This document shows positions 20,993-31,097 of a stretch of DNA of 64,000 nucleotides, in pieces. Below the pieces are notes generated by a model that was not told the DNA's origin, ran no database searches, and was given only the letters and a program-made list of their open reading frames with translations. The position numbers and the translations under genes were made by a program. The DNA lies in assembly GCA_029378245.1 (NCBI GenBank), contig JARKIF010000177.1, positions 1 to 64,000 of the forward strand, given 5' to 3'. This DNA is from Roridomyces roridus. Taxonomy: Eukaryota; Basidiomycota; Agaricomycetes; Agaricales; Mycenaceae. Within the stretch, counting starts at the first letter, position 1. Every line of letters begins with the position of its first letter.

Positions 20993-21169
20993 CGTGGTTG
21001 GTGGACAAGACTGACTGATTTGTGTAATTTGCCTCCGTGGAAAGTAAACGCCTACATTGATGGATGACAATTAAAGAGATTGTGGAACGAGATCAGATTA
21101 GATTCCGGCAAGTAAAAAATAGAAAACACTGATCGTTCATTGGGAAACGCAAAATTCAGACTAAGAGAC

Positions 21170-21470
21170 AAGGCACTGAAAACAGAAGTCAGCTGCCGAG
21201 GTTGGTTGAGAAGAAATCGCCACGCTTCGAAGATATTTCCTCGATATTTCGTGGCTGTGAGCGCAGAGGTTTTTCAAGGGCGCATCGACGAGGCACGTTG
21301 CAGTGTCGGTGCCCGCGTCCACGAAATGAATTCAGTCAGCTTCCAGAGTCAGGCAGACTGAGATTGAGTCGGGAGTATGAAGCGGTATCGGCACTCGTTT
21401 GGGCGCGGGGTCGCAAGTTCCAGCGGGCCGCTTGCCGAATTGGGTTCATGAAAGTCAAGAACAAGCCTCT
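21170..21470 (-). repeat. 5' fragment of a membrane-protein gene, segmental copy 3
   Basis: From about 21176 (GGCACTGAAAACAGAAGTCA) the sequence follows 18883-19225, including the CGAAGATATTTC, GGCGCATCGACGAGGCACGT and GGGTTCATGAAAGTCAAGAA blocks, with several small deletions. It directly abuts the end of APH copy B and is not followed by an F-box remnant. Confidence 0.7.
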
Positions 21471-21563
21471 AACTGTCGCTAACGCGCTCCCATGACACAC
21501 GTTGATGGAATTAGAAGGCGAGAATTCACAACTTTCCCTTGGCGCTACATGTACTTTTTTTTT

Positions 21564-23150
21564 TCAATCATTCCATTTCGTCCACGCTACAGAATGCGCA
21601 CAACCCTTCTCGTGCGCCTGGGATCTATCAGGTCCAACGAGACACAAAATGGGCGTAACAAGCACCTCGATATCATTCACCTCCCAATCCGCCTCGCTCA
21701 TCTCAACCAACCCATTCAATCCCTCCTCCGACGCCGAGTCCATCTCCTCCACATCCACTATCCTCATAATCACACTCGTTCCTAAACGCTTGGACTGAAA
21801 CAGCCTCTTTCGCAGCTCCAGGAGTTGAGCGAGCCCTTCGAGCCAGCCTTTCTCGAATTGCGCCCGGATCTCTACGTTGTTCTCGAGTAGGACGAAAGCA
21901 TTGGGTGTGGTGGCGAACGAACGGAGGGTCGGCGCGGCGGGGAATAACCGCACTTTACGCATGACCGTCACCGTCGCTGCGTCAACGACATGGGTGCCAG
22001 AGGAGGAAGAGGTTCGCGTAGGCGACTTGCGCACTGAAATAGTCGCAGTGCTCACTCCTCGACGACCTTGCCGCGCTCGGCGCTCTGGGGCAGGTAGTTC
22101 GGGTCCCACGGCGACCATGGCCGCCTGCGCCTGCCGCAGCTTCCTCTCCCGCTCCTTGGCACGCCGCACACCCGCCAACGCACACCCCTTGCCCAGCGCC
22201 GTCCAATCCTCAGCACGGTACTCCCCACGGAACAAAGTCCCATGATCCAGAATGAGATGCTTGAGCTGGGTCAAACGTGCGAGTATCGTATCCGTGAGCT
22301 CTGCGGCGTGGACGTTGCACGTGGACAGGTCGAGGAGCTCTACAGCTGGTAGCGAGAATACCGAGCTCGTGAGCGGGGCTGAGACCGCTCGGGAGGGTAT
22401 ACACAATCGGAATGAGGTGACGGAGGATATGTATAGCGATTGTGCGAGCTCGGAGAGGTGCGAGTCGAGTCGGTGGAATACGATTGGCTGGGCAAAAGCG
22501 ACTTTTGGCGCTTCTGCTGGGTCCATGGGTACTTGGACTATCGACAGGGAAGCGAGGTCCGAGTCGGGCCATTTCGCGAGGCATGCAAGCGTTGAATCAA
22601 AGTACGACCCGCTCAGGAATTGTTGGTATGTTGCCCTCTTGACGCTGGAAAGGTTAGAATAGAACGAATGTGTAGGTAGTCCACTCACTAAGTTCGGAAC
22701 TTTAACGAAAGAAATCGTAATTCCGGGCGCGGCCTAGTGGACATTGAGTTCGAGAATGCAACCCACAGAAAACACCCACGTGTGGAATATAGCCTCAAGA
22801 TGCTCAGGAGCGAAATTCGTCCCAATGCAAAAACTGAGAGACCGCATCTTTGGAAGCAGCTTGCTCAGCAAGTTCACAATTAGCTCGGCATCGACGGTCC
22901 ACTCGTCCCTCAGCGAAAACTCTTGCACGTAGTGTGGTATTTGCGCTGCATCGGGCTTGAGGAGGCGGATGGTGAGCCGGACGGCTTGTTCTGCGCGGGT
23001 GATAACAATGTTCCGAAAGAGCAGGTAATGAGATATCGGTGCGTAAGGCAGAGCTCGGGTTAGCGAGAGCGTTGACTGTTGAGCGTCATCTGGATTGAAA
23101 TGGTCGATAATGGCCGTGTATAGCTCAGCAGGGAGGAAAGCAAGGGACAT
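21564..23150 (-). CDS. F-box-like protein, single family member
   Basis: The N-terminus MSLAFLPAELYTAIIDHFN (23150) has the LP.E....I.....D pattern of an F-box. It is followed by a scaffold with Leu-rich segments: SLSFCIGTNFAPEHLEAIF; after two short introns (about 22650-22790), FLSLKFRT, YQQFLSGSYFDSTLACLAKW, VELLDLSTCNVHAAEL and LTQLKHLILDHGT. The C-terminal third holds a basic, low-complexity segment (KERERKLRQAQ) and an acidic end. Splice phases at both introns keep the frame. Unlike the three TLPFE-type paralogues, it has no relative in this window. The role as an SCF adaptor is inferred from the F-box only. Confidence 0.7.
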
Positions 23151-23219
23151 TAGTATAGCATCATGATGGTGGTATCAGACAAGAGCGCCGATTAGAATTA
23201 CAGAGTACAGTATACACGG

Positions 23220-24541
23220 TCATCGACCAAACTCCATGCCTCCTGGACCTTGCCAGGCCCGCTCCGGTGCAGGTGAGGGCATTTGATTGCCATTCCATAC
23301 TGAATTCGGGGCAGGTGGCGAAGGCCCGCTCGCGCCCAGTCCACCCGGCAGCATCCCGCGCCCAGCGCCAAACATCCCTGGCCTCCTCGTGGCCTGTCCC
23401 ATCCGCATCCCAGGTTGCATATCCAGCGCACGTTGAAGAGGCTGCCCCGCCATCTGTTGTTGTTGTTGCTGCTGTTGCTGTTGCTGTTGTTGCTGATACA
23501 CTTGCTGCTGCAACGGCTGCTGCTGCTGCTGCTGCTGTAGTTGCTGCTGTAGTTGTTGCTGCTGCTGCATTTGCTGATTCCCATTCGCGTCCCAATAAGA
23601 CATCCGCTGCCCACCGTCCCCACTCCCTTGCTGAACGTGCCCACGCCCACTTCGCCTTCGCGTCGCAGAAATCAAAGCAGCCAGCCGTTCCTGATCCCGC
23701 TTCAAGTCAAGGTCCGCCCCGCTCGCTTCCAGACTCTCCGGGTCAATCCCCAGCATCTTTCGCAGCTCCGCATTCTCCCGCTCCAGCCGCGCAATTTCAC
23801 ACTCGCGCTCAAATGCCCAGTCCTCCCTACCCTCCGTCCCGACGTACCCCGGCAGACCTCGTTCGTCCAGCGCGTTCACGAGCGCCTCGAGGTCCGCAAG
23901 GTCGACATACCCGTCTTCCTCTGCGTTTGGGTCTGGCAGATCAGTGTCCTCCCCAGCCATCGAACGGAGCATCGCACGCAAAAGCTGGGCGACGCGTTGC
24001 AGAGAGCGTGCAATGTCCGTCCCGGACGCGAGGTCTTGCGAAAGGTTATGCGTGTCGCGCGTCAGTAGCAGTGTTTCGTAGTGCCGAGTTAGATTTAATT
24101 CGTGTTGTTGAGTCGCGAGCTACGTGCCTTGAGCATGCTGTCAAAGAAATAGAATAAAGGACGCACTGCGTGGTTGCGGAATTTCGCCATGACGGTCTCC
24201 ACCGTGCCTTCATACTCCTTGAGCAAGACGCTCAGTTGCTTGTTTTCATGCAGGAGCGTCTGGTTCTCAATGACAATCTGCGCACTCGTGCGCTCCAGCT
24301 CCGACTCGAATGTCTCTGCATACCTCGGTCGGCCTCTTGATAATGAAGATAGCACAGATAGCGCACCTTGAGAGATATCTGTATTAAATCGTCGCAGAGT
24401 AAAACCAGTGCTGGTATGGCCGGCCTGATTCTTGAGCGTCGCGGCCTGCGACTGGAGAGCGCTGGCAGTCTTTTGATTTTGTGCGAGCTGCTCGCTGAGC
24501 TCGTGGACGACCTGCCAGATGCGAACTAGTTCTTGTTCCAT
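23220..24541 (-). CDS. SIKE/FGFR1OP2-like coiled-coil protein with polyQ tail
   Basis: From [20 protein letters not shown] (24541) the N-terminal third is coiled coil. The segment [20 protein letters not shown] followed by [14 protein letters not shown] matches the SIKE/FGFR1OP2 family signature; those proteins attach to the STRIPAK PP2A complex. After two introns come [18 protein letters not shown], an acidic region, a second coiled coil ([18 protein letters not shown]) and a Gln-rich, Pro/Gly-rich disordered tail ending GGMEFGR. The polyQ block is discussed as a repeat. The family call rests on the coiled-coil signature and is moderately sure. Confidence 0.7.
23455..23580 (-). repeat. CAG/CAA trinucleotide repeat coding for polyglutamine
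   Basis: An interrupted run of TTG, CTG and TGC triplets on the forward strand encodes two Gln-rich blocks, the longest about 14 Gln in a row, in the SIKE-like protein. Mixed CAG and CAA codons make it less prone to slippage than a pure repeat. Confidence 0.9.
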
Positions 24542-24756
24542 GGCATGAGGGGGAGGGAAGGAATCAAATTTACGCGACTGGGACGTGTTCGCGATGCGCC
24601 GGCAGCGTGTCGGATCAATTCTGCCGATAGCGCCGTTAGACTTGAAAGCTGGTCGCGTCGTATTCCACTTCTTCAGAGGCTTGAAGGACAATTACAACAA
24701 CATGGTGCTTGAAGATATTGTATTTACAACGACATAAACGCCCGTCTTCAGGAATA

Positions 24757-25461
24757 TTAATCCAAGGCTTCCCAACCCCGCAAAGACTGATTCTCGAGCG
24801 CCTCGTGCTCGCATACCACTGCTGTTCCTCCCAAATTATCTGCATCGCCTCGTTTCACATCCGCTCCCGAACCGCCGAGCCAATACCGAGCGCGGTACGA
24901 GGACGGCGTTCTGCTTGTAGAGATAAACATCGTTTGCCATTGGGCGCTGATACATACGTCTGCCAGTGCCACAGAAATGAGCTCTTGTAGCTTCGAAGAG
25001 AAGAAACCGGGAGAAGGAAGACCATCTTAGAGCTCGCATGTTCCTTCAGAGACCTTCGAGTGCGCCCTGTCCAGCTTGTCGCGAGTGAAGATGAGATGAG
25101 ATAGCTGCATTGGCGGCGTACCGGGGCGCTGTTTGGCTGTTTGGAGGGTGAGATTCGATGACGTTGGAAAGATTTGGAGGACGTTGAGCGGCTTGAAGAC
25201 AGTGTGCCTTTTTTCTGTTCGATGAGACCCGAGAGATTTTGACGGCAGTCTGGCGCGCGTCGTATCGAGACTGCTGCTGGTCGGGTCGCACGAGTCGAGG
25301 CGATTGTTCACGGGAAAGCCATGGAAACCGAGACGATGGAGGCTAGACGGAACAGAGGGTTCTGTACAGCTGTAGTGCACGGCGAAGCGATGGGTCTTGA
25401 TATGACTTGAATTGACGTCTGATGGGAGTAGCCTCGTCTTGTCCCGAACTCTCTTCACCAA
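24757..25461 (-). CDS. Unrecognised gene, exon structure unresolved
   Basis: Two coding-like pieces on the reverse strand. An N-terminal one from about 25461 includes SYQDPSLRRALQLYRTL in one frame and QLSHLIFTRDKLDRAHSKV in another. A C-terminal one (24757-24972) reads QWQTMFISTSRTPSSYRAR and DNLGGTAVVCEHEALENQ and ends at a stop at 24757. They probably belong to one small gene whose introns I cannot place. No family recognised. The promoter would be shared with the RRM gene starting at 25577. Confidence 0.4.
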
Positions 25462-25576
25462 ATCACTTATTCTCCACTTTTTTAATTCTTAACCCGAGTC
25501 TGCGCCCGACCTGTGCGCCCAACCCTCCCGACGTCCCTCCCGACCTCTTCCTTAATCGCCATTTAATCTCGTCCCA

Positions 25577-26464
25577 ATGGCTGCATCACTTGCTGGCTTG
25601 TCTGCCTCGGTCACCCGCATTCTCTACCTGACCGGCTTCCCGAAGGAACTCAAGACCAAGGACATCCAGACCGCCTTCTCAGAGTGGGAGGCAGTCAGTG
25701 GAGGCTTCAAGATCAAGTGGCGGGACGACACGAGTCTGTTGATTGTGTTCCAAGATGCGTCCGTCGGTGAGTCGTAGCTCGCACTCTCTTTCTCGATCAC
25801 CTGTGCTAACAAATAAACAGCTAAGAGGGCATACCTACACACGATAGCATTTCCGCCGCCGGTTCTGACGAGCCAGAGCGGTGTTGCTGCCACGATCAGG
25901 CCGTATGACGGGCCTGACGCCCAAAATGTTATCCAGACCGTGAATTCGCGCGGCCAGCACAACGCCAACCCCTCGCGTGCCCAGAATGGTCGCTCCAACT
26001 CCATATCCGTCTTCCCGGCCGGCGTGAGCCCAATCTCCACTCGCCCCTCGTCCGGGTCCATCTCCCGTGGCGGTCCGCAGTATGTCAATATCCCCGCCCC
26101 CGATCACCACCACCACCAGAACGGCCGCGAGCCCTCCCCGACGCTCCCCTCGCTGCCTTCTCACCCGACGCTCAACTCGCTCATCAATTCGTCGTTGGGT
26201 GATGTTGCTGAAGGGTCACCTCCCTCCGACCCCGCCATCCTTGCTACGAGCATGCACCCCGATATGCTCGCAGGCAGTGGTCCTCGCATTGGCAACCCAG
26301 GGAAGCGCATGCTTGGCGCTGCGCTCGGTGTTCGCCATCCAGCGTTGGGCCCTCGCGTCATCAGCGGCGGCAGTCCCGGCACCAGCCCCTCCCAAGGCGG
26401 CGGTGTCGACCAGGCGATGCGCGAGGTCCAGCGTGCCATGAACGGCCTCGTCGTGGCAGAGTAA
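25577..26464 (+). CDS. Small RRM-fold protein (R3HCC1-like RRM)
   Basis: Two exons (25577-25766; 25821-26464), about 277 residues. The N-terminal RRM-like domain reads TRILYLTGFPKELKTKDIQ, AFSEWEAVSGGFKIKWRDD, TSLLIVFQDASV, AKRAYLHTIAFPPP. This arrangement, with 'KWRDDTSLLIVF' in place of a classical RNP1, resembles the RRM of R3HCC1-type proteins, whose RNA contact is uncertain. The rest is Ser/Pro/His-rich and disordered (PDHHHHQNG) and ends in a short conserved-looking helix (DQAMREVQRAMNGLVVAE). The intron splits Ala with regular GTGAGT and CAG ends. Confidence 0.75.
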
Positions 26465-28493
26465 ACAGCTACTACGCGCCATCGCCCCCGCTTTCGTTTT
26501 TTGTCTGTCCGCCGTCTCGTCTCCGTTTTGTGTGTGTGTTGTTATGCGAGGAGTTTACGTATACAATTTTGTGGTCCTTTCCTTTCCCCCCTACCCCCAT
26601 TCCAGCCCTGTGTGGAGCTTTGGTCCCCGTCGAACGCGTACCGAGCCTTCCCTTGTATCCGTTCTGCAGCCCTTCGTTATAGCGATTCGGTCGGTACAGT
26701 AAAGTGTATTTTCATTTTCAAATCTCTTTTTTTTACTTCGACAAACACACGCACGCATGTACGGCCCACTTGTCTTGATGCATTCTGCTGTATTACTGGC
26801 CATGGATGAATAATTTATTGTGTCGAACCCACTGCATGATGCGCCATCCGTCCGTCTGTCCCACAAATCCGATTCGAGGTGGGTCTTTGTGATATTCCGC
26901 CGACCAGAGACCTATTGCGAATCTCAATTGAATGCAAGCAAGTACCTTCGGTCGGTGTTCAATTGTCAGCGGGTGGGCCCGTCTAGTAGCGGCTAGTGTG
27001 GGTCGACCACCAAGTAAGTAAGTAAATATGATGATGGATGACAATGACGACCTTGGGACCTGGACGTTCGTTATCTCTGCTGCTCTTGATAGCAGTCATG
27101 TAGGGACGTAAGGGCACTCGTCTCGTCTGGATATATGGGATTGTGGCCGTGGACATGAACCTTGGATATTCGGTGCCGCCGCAAGGAAGAAACGTAGTAT
27201 CCCGGTGGGTGATATCGATATGGATTTTTTGAATGGGCGCAACGAGGCTGCTCTAGGCGATAGGATCCCGGGGGTGGTGAGGGTGACTCGGATGATTTCA
27301 CCAGATATCGATTCGAGTTTTGGTTCCCACCCCAGAAGCTGTATTGCCCCCTATCCCGTGTTCCGGACAGAGAAACGAACGAACGTTGCTGGTGTGCATT
27401 GTTGGGCAGGCATTGTTGGAAACAAGCAAGATCGGAGCGCGATTCCCATTGTTCATCCATCCATCCATCCTTCCATTGTAAACAATGCAAGAGAACAAGG
27501 GCGGGCGTTGGTATGCATGCATGTTATGAATGTGAATGTTGCGCTTCCGGTCATGTTGTGATATTTTCCCCAGAACAAGGAACCTAGGAAAGAGATGTTC
27601 GGCGCCTGCCTCGTTGCCAGTGTGAATGAAAATATGGTCATGGGGAGCAGGGTACATGATTAGACGGGCAGAAGCGGCGTTTCGGACTGTCTGGAACGAG
27701 TCATTCTAGGTCACTATCATGGCTGATCCTCTCAGCACGAGCGAAGAGACAAGAATCTGAGTGAGTAAACTAGTATGCAGTAGTGCTGCCGTCAAGAGGA
27801 CCCCAGAATTGTCAAAAAACGCCGCGTTCGTAGAGTGTGTTTGAAGCAAACGAGTTCCGGACGAACAGGGGCCCTCCGCTTAATCGTCGCGAGGAAGAGG
27901 CAAGACAAAAGATTGATCAGGAAGTTGATGAAGGCACCCTCATTCTTCTCGCTTGACCCGTTTCCTACACAATTAGAAGCACTGGACCTGACCTGGTGGC
28001 GCAGCACACGAGTTCTTTCAGTTTCCTTTTGCGGGGCGCTAGCGAAGAAGAGGCCGTTTCTCTGTCAGGCGTCGTCTGGGCTCTTACGTGCAAAAGTCTC
28101 GGGGGCAACGGGCATGGCGTGTTGACTTCCCGAGTGTGTCTGAACCCGCGGAGGGGCTGGTTAGCATCTACCGGTGTTGACTTCTCACCGCATGCTATGT
28201 TTTTTCTCATCTCGGCGTGGAAGGGCGGAGAGTGGGTAAATGCTATCGAACAAGGGAACTACGCCGGGTATCAGGAGGGATGGACCATCTCGCGCCATTC
28301 AATCTGCCAGTTGGCCCGCGATCAGCTGTGCTATGAATGCTTCGGACGGCAAAGGCGCCTTCTTTTCAATCACCCAGCCCTGCTTCCTAAACAACCTAAA
28401 AATTCCTCAAGGACGCCACAATGAAAAAACCCCGAATAAAAGGCCCTGTTGACAGCCCGCCGCTCTCCCTTCCCTTTCTTCGTCCCTCCCCTC
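26465..28493. other. Two-kilobase interval without a supported gene
   Basis: The 3' flank of the RRM gene is T-rich. A CATC tetranucleotide run lies at about 27451-27470. An open frame at 27996-28424 on the forward strand has neither recognisable domains nor low-complexity content like its neighbours, and I do not call it a gene. The interval may hold long UTRs or a non-coding transcript. Confidence 0.4.
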
Positions 28494-29264
28494 ATGTCGT
28501 ACCCCAATGCGAGCTGGCATTCGCAGCAGCAGCCCTACTACGACCTCTACGGCTCCTCCTCGCCCGCCTACAATAACAACAACGACGATTCCAACACGCC
28601 CTTGTCCCCATCTTCATCCACGAGCTCGTGTTCATCCGATGCACCCATAACGCCGTACTACCACGTCCCACCGCTCCCCAGCACGAGTCTGCTATACAGC
28701 GGGCTGGACAAGTACTGCCAGAGTCCCGCCTCTGCCGCAGACTACGCTGCATACGAGATGTACACAGAGGAGGAGGAGGAGGACCCAGACGCGACTCGGA
28801 CATATCACGTCGCGTTCCAGCAGTGTGGTGGGCACGAATCAGAATATGACCACGCCGCAGCACTCCGGGCATGTGACGACGCCATCGCACAGCTCGACGC
28901 GTCGACCTCGAGGTCCCCTTACGCGTCATACGACGCGCCATTATCTCCGCCATCCAGCTGCTTTTCCCCACACGATAATGAATACGACTACCAATACCCC
29001 GCAGCAGCAGCAGTGACGTGCCTCCCCCCATCACTCCTTTCTTGTCCACCACTCTTGAAGCTGCACCAGCCGCAGCCCCGGCGGAGTATCCCCGTCATCT
29101 CCCTTGCCGAGCTCGCAGCCACGTCCACGTCCGACCCGTCGGCCCGCTCTCCAGCCTTATCACCACTCGAATTGCAAATGCCTTTTCCGCCTCAGGGCAC
29201 CATGTCATCGTATCCATCTCAATATTGCACTTGCACAGAATGTACGACACCGTATTCGCTCTAG
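28494..29264 (+). CDS. Low-complexity hypothetical protein, about 256 residues
   Basis: Intronless frame beginning MSYPNASWHSQQQPYYDLYG. Rich in Ser, Pro, Tyr and Asn, with an acidic run (YTEEEEEDPD) and Pro/Ser blocks, ending QYCTCTECTTPYSL. The Cys cluster near the end (CTCTEC) is the only motif. Composition suggests a disordered regulatory or cytosolic protein. The start was chosen at 28494 because the 15 residues added by the upstream ATG at 28449 are of a different, hydrophobic type. It might be lineage-specific. Confidence 0.5.
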   Translation: MSYPNASWHSQQQPYYDLYGSSSPAYNNNNDDSNTPLSPSSSTSSCSSDAPITPYYHVPPLPSTSLLYSGLDKYCQSPASAADYAAYEMYTEEEEEDPDATRTYHVAFQQCGGHESEYDHAAALRACDDAIAQLDASTSRSPYASYDAPLSPPSSCFSPHDNEYDYQYPAAAAVTCLPPSLLSCPPLLKLHQPQPRRSIPVISLAELAATSTSDPSARSPALSPLELQMPFPPQGTMSSYPSQYCTCTECTTPYSL

Positions 29265-29473
29265 ACATTCTACATTCACACATACAATTCGCCGTTCCAT
29301 GTAGCCTACTCGCATTATCGACCGACCCATTGCTGTATTCCATCGCATTTCTTGTAACAAAGATATTATCCGAGCTATAATTTAGAGTTTGTGGAGAAAG
29401 ATAAGGTCATGAGGTCGTTAGAAAACTACCCGACAAGATCAGCAGCTAGCATGGCAGGAAAACCACGCGTCAC

Positions 29474-31008
29474 TCACTGTCCATAGACATCGTAAACGTT
29501 GTACGGGAACAAGGGCGCCGAGGAAGAAACGTGTTTGATGGGAGAAATCATCTTCTCCAAATGGACGCCTCTGCTCTGGTTCTCCTTCATCATTAGGGTA
29601 GAGGTGGGCGCTTGGCGCCGAGACGCTGCGGTGCTGTAATCAAAGTGCAACGGAGCGCCGAATGGAGTGTAAGCTGTAAAAGGGACCCAATGGGCCACGG
29701 GCGTCGCTGCGAGAGGTCGGACGGATACAGGCACAGGGCGGTACATCGGCGGCTGAGAGTACACGCGAGAAGGCGAGGGTTCGGCATATGTGGGAGTGGG
29801 ATAGACGCGCTCCATGTATCCTTTATACGTTCCTGCGGATTGGAAGACTTCGGGCTGAAGTCCTCTATTAACGAGATTATAAAATTCGATGCGTTGGTCC
29901 TGTGAAAAGCGCGCAAGATCGTCCTGGACGAGAAGGGAATGCTGTACGGAAATCGGGGTAGCGGCAGGTGGCACTTGATCAAGTTCGAGCATGAGGTCAT
30001 TCAGCTCGTTGGGCGAGTCGAGCAGCGGGGTCGCGGGGTCGTAGTCAATGCCAAAAGATCTGCAGAGTTCTTCCGAGGGTGCATGACCGAGCGAGACCAT
30101 CTCGAGCTCGTAAGATTCATCATATTCAAAAGAGGGAGACGAGGAGAGGGTTTCGGACGATGCAAGGAGAGGACTATCGCCATATTCGCTGCTGTTGTTG
30201 GAGGTATCGGCTGCCTCGGGAGACGGAGAGGGTGTCTCTACGGGAGTGGGTGTCTCTGCGGGCGTGGGTAATGGAGAAGGGAGGCGGCCAGAAACAATCA
30301 TAACTTCTGCAGTCGCAACTTCTGCAGTCTTTCTGCGTTTCGCGGTGGTGGTGGTGGTGGGGGTTGCCTTGGATTGGACTGGAGCGGGGACAGGGGCGTT
30401 TTCGCCACGCGGGGTAGGAGCTTTCCGCGCGGCCTTGCGCATCCGAATGGAAAGGTTGGACTGCTTGTCTTCTTTGGAGACCCGCAAGCCTGGGTACAAT
30501 CATGGATGGTTAAGGGTCGTTCTGATATTCCCAAGCGAGGGCAAGCCACATACCTCTCGAGTGGAAATAGTCGTAGATGTGCCGACGATCAACATTATAC
30601 TTGGACACGAGCGCCTGGCGAATCTAAATGGACAGATGAGGGACAAGACCACGCGAAAGAAGCTATAACGCGTACTTGGAAAGAAGGCATTTTCGCGCCA
30701 GGGACGATGTACGCGTCCATCTCGCCAACCAGCTCTGCACCAAGACGAACCGCCAATCTCCAAATTCTGTTAGACGCCAGTGAGAATGATACGCAATCTG
30801 GATCTCACCGGTCCGGGTCGATGCGGCGAGGTTGCTGCGAGAGACAATGAGCGAGGAAGAGGGGCCAAGAATGGGTATGGCCTACCTTGTTGGTGACATC
30901 GGCCAACGGCGGGCCATCGGACGAGGCTGAAGCTTGTCGTTTACGTTTACGGTCATAGCAGGGTGGTAAAGACTGTGAAAGAGTCTGAGACTCGTTGCGG
31001 CGGGGCAT
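29474..31008 (-). CDS. Putative homeodomain-like DNA-binding regulator
   Basis: Exons from MPRRNESQTLSQSLPPCYDR (31008), with a basic KRKR; then RLGAELVGEMDAYIV-type sequence; then IRQALVSKYNVDRRHIYDYF and HSRGLRVSKEDKQ across an intron in the Gly codon. The 'NVDRRHIYDYFHSRGLR' segment has the spacing of a recognition helix, with basic and aromatic residues, as in homeodomain-like folds. A long disordered region follows (PTPAETPTPVETPSPSPEA), then an acidic portion with FGIDYDPATPLLDSP and LNDLMLELDQ that looks like an activation domain, ending NVYDVYGQ. The transcription factor role is inferred. I have seen similar proteins only as unnamed Agaricomycete entries. Confidence 0.55.
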
Positions 31009-31097
31009 GATGTGGTTGTATCGCGAGATGGAGGAGGAAGAAGAAGAGGAATGACACTTTTTGATTTGATCACCGCTACAACTAAGTACACTACATG

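Noticed and set aside
23267..24157. Forward-strand open frame of 296 residues opposite the polyQ gene
   Set aside because: Low-complexity Ala/Val/Pro content mirrors the CAG repeats on the other strand; no domain is seen, whereas the reverse strand has family signatures.
27996..28424. A 142-residue forward open frame
   Set aside because: No domain, no paralogue and no splice support; overlaps other open frames in the same interval.
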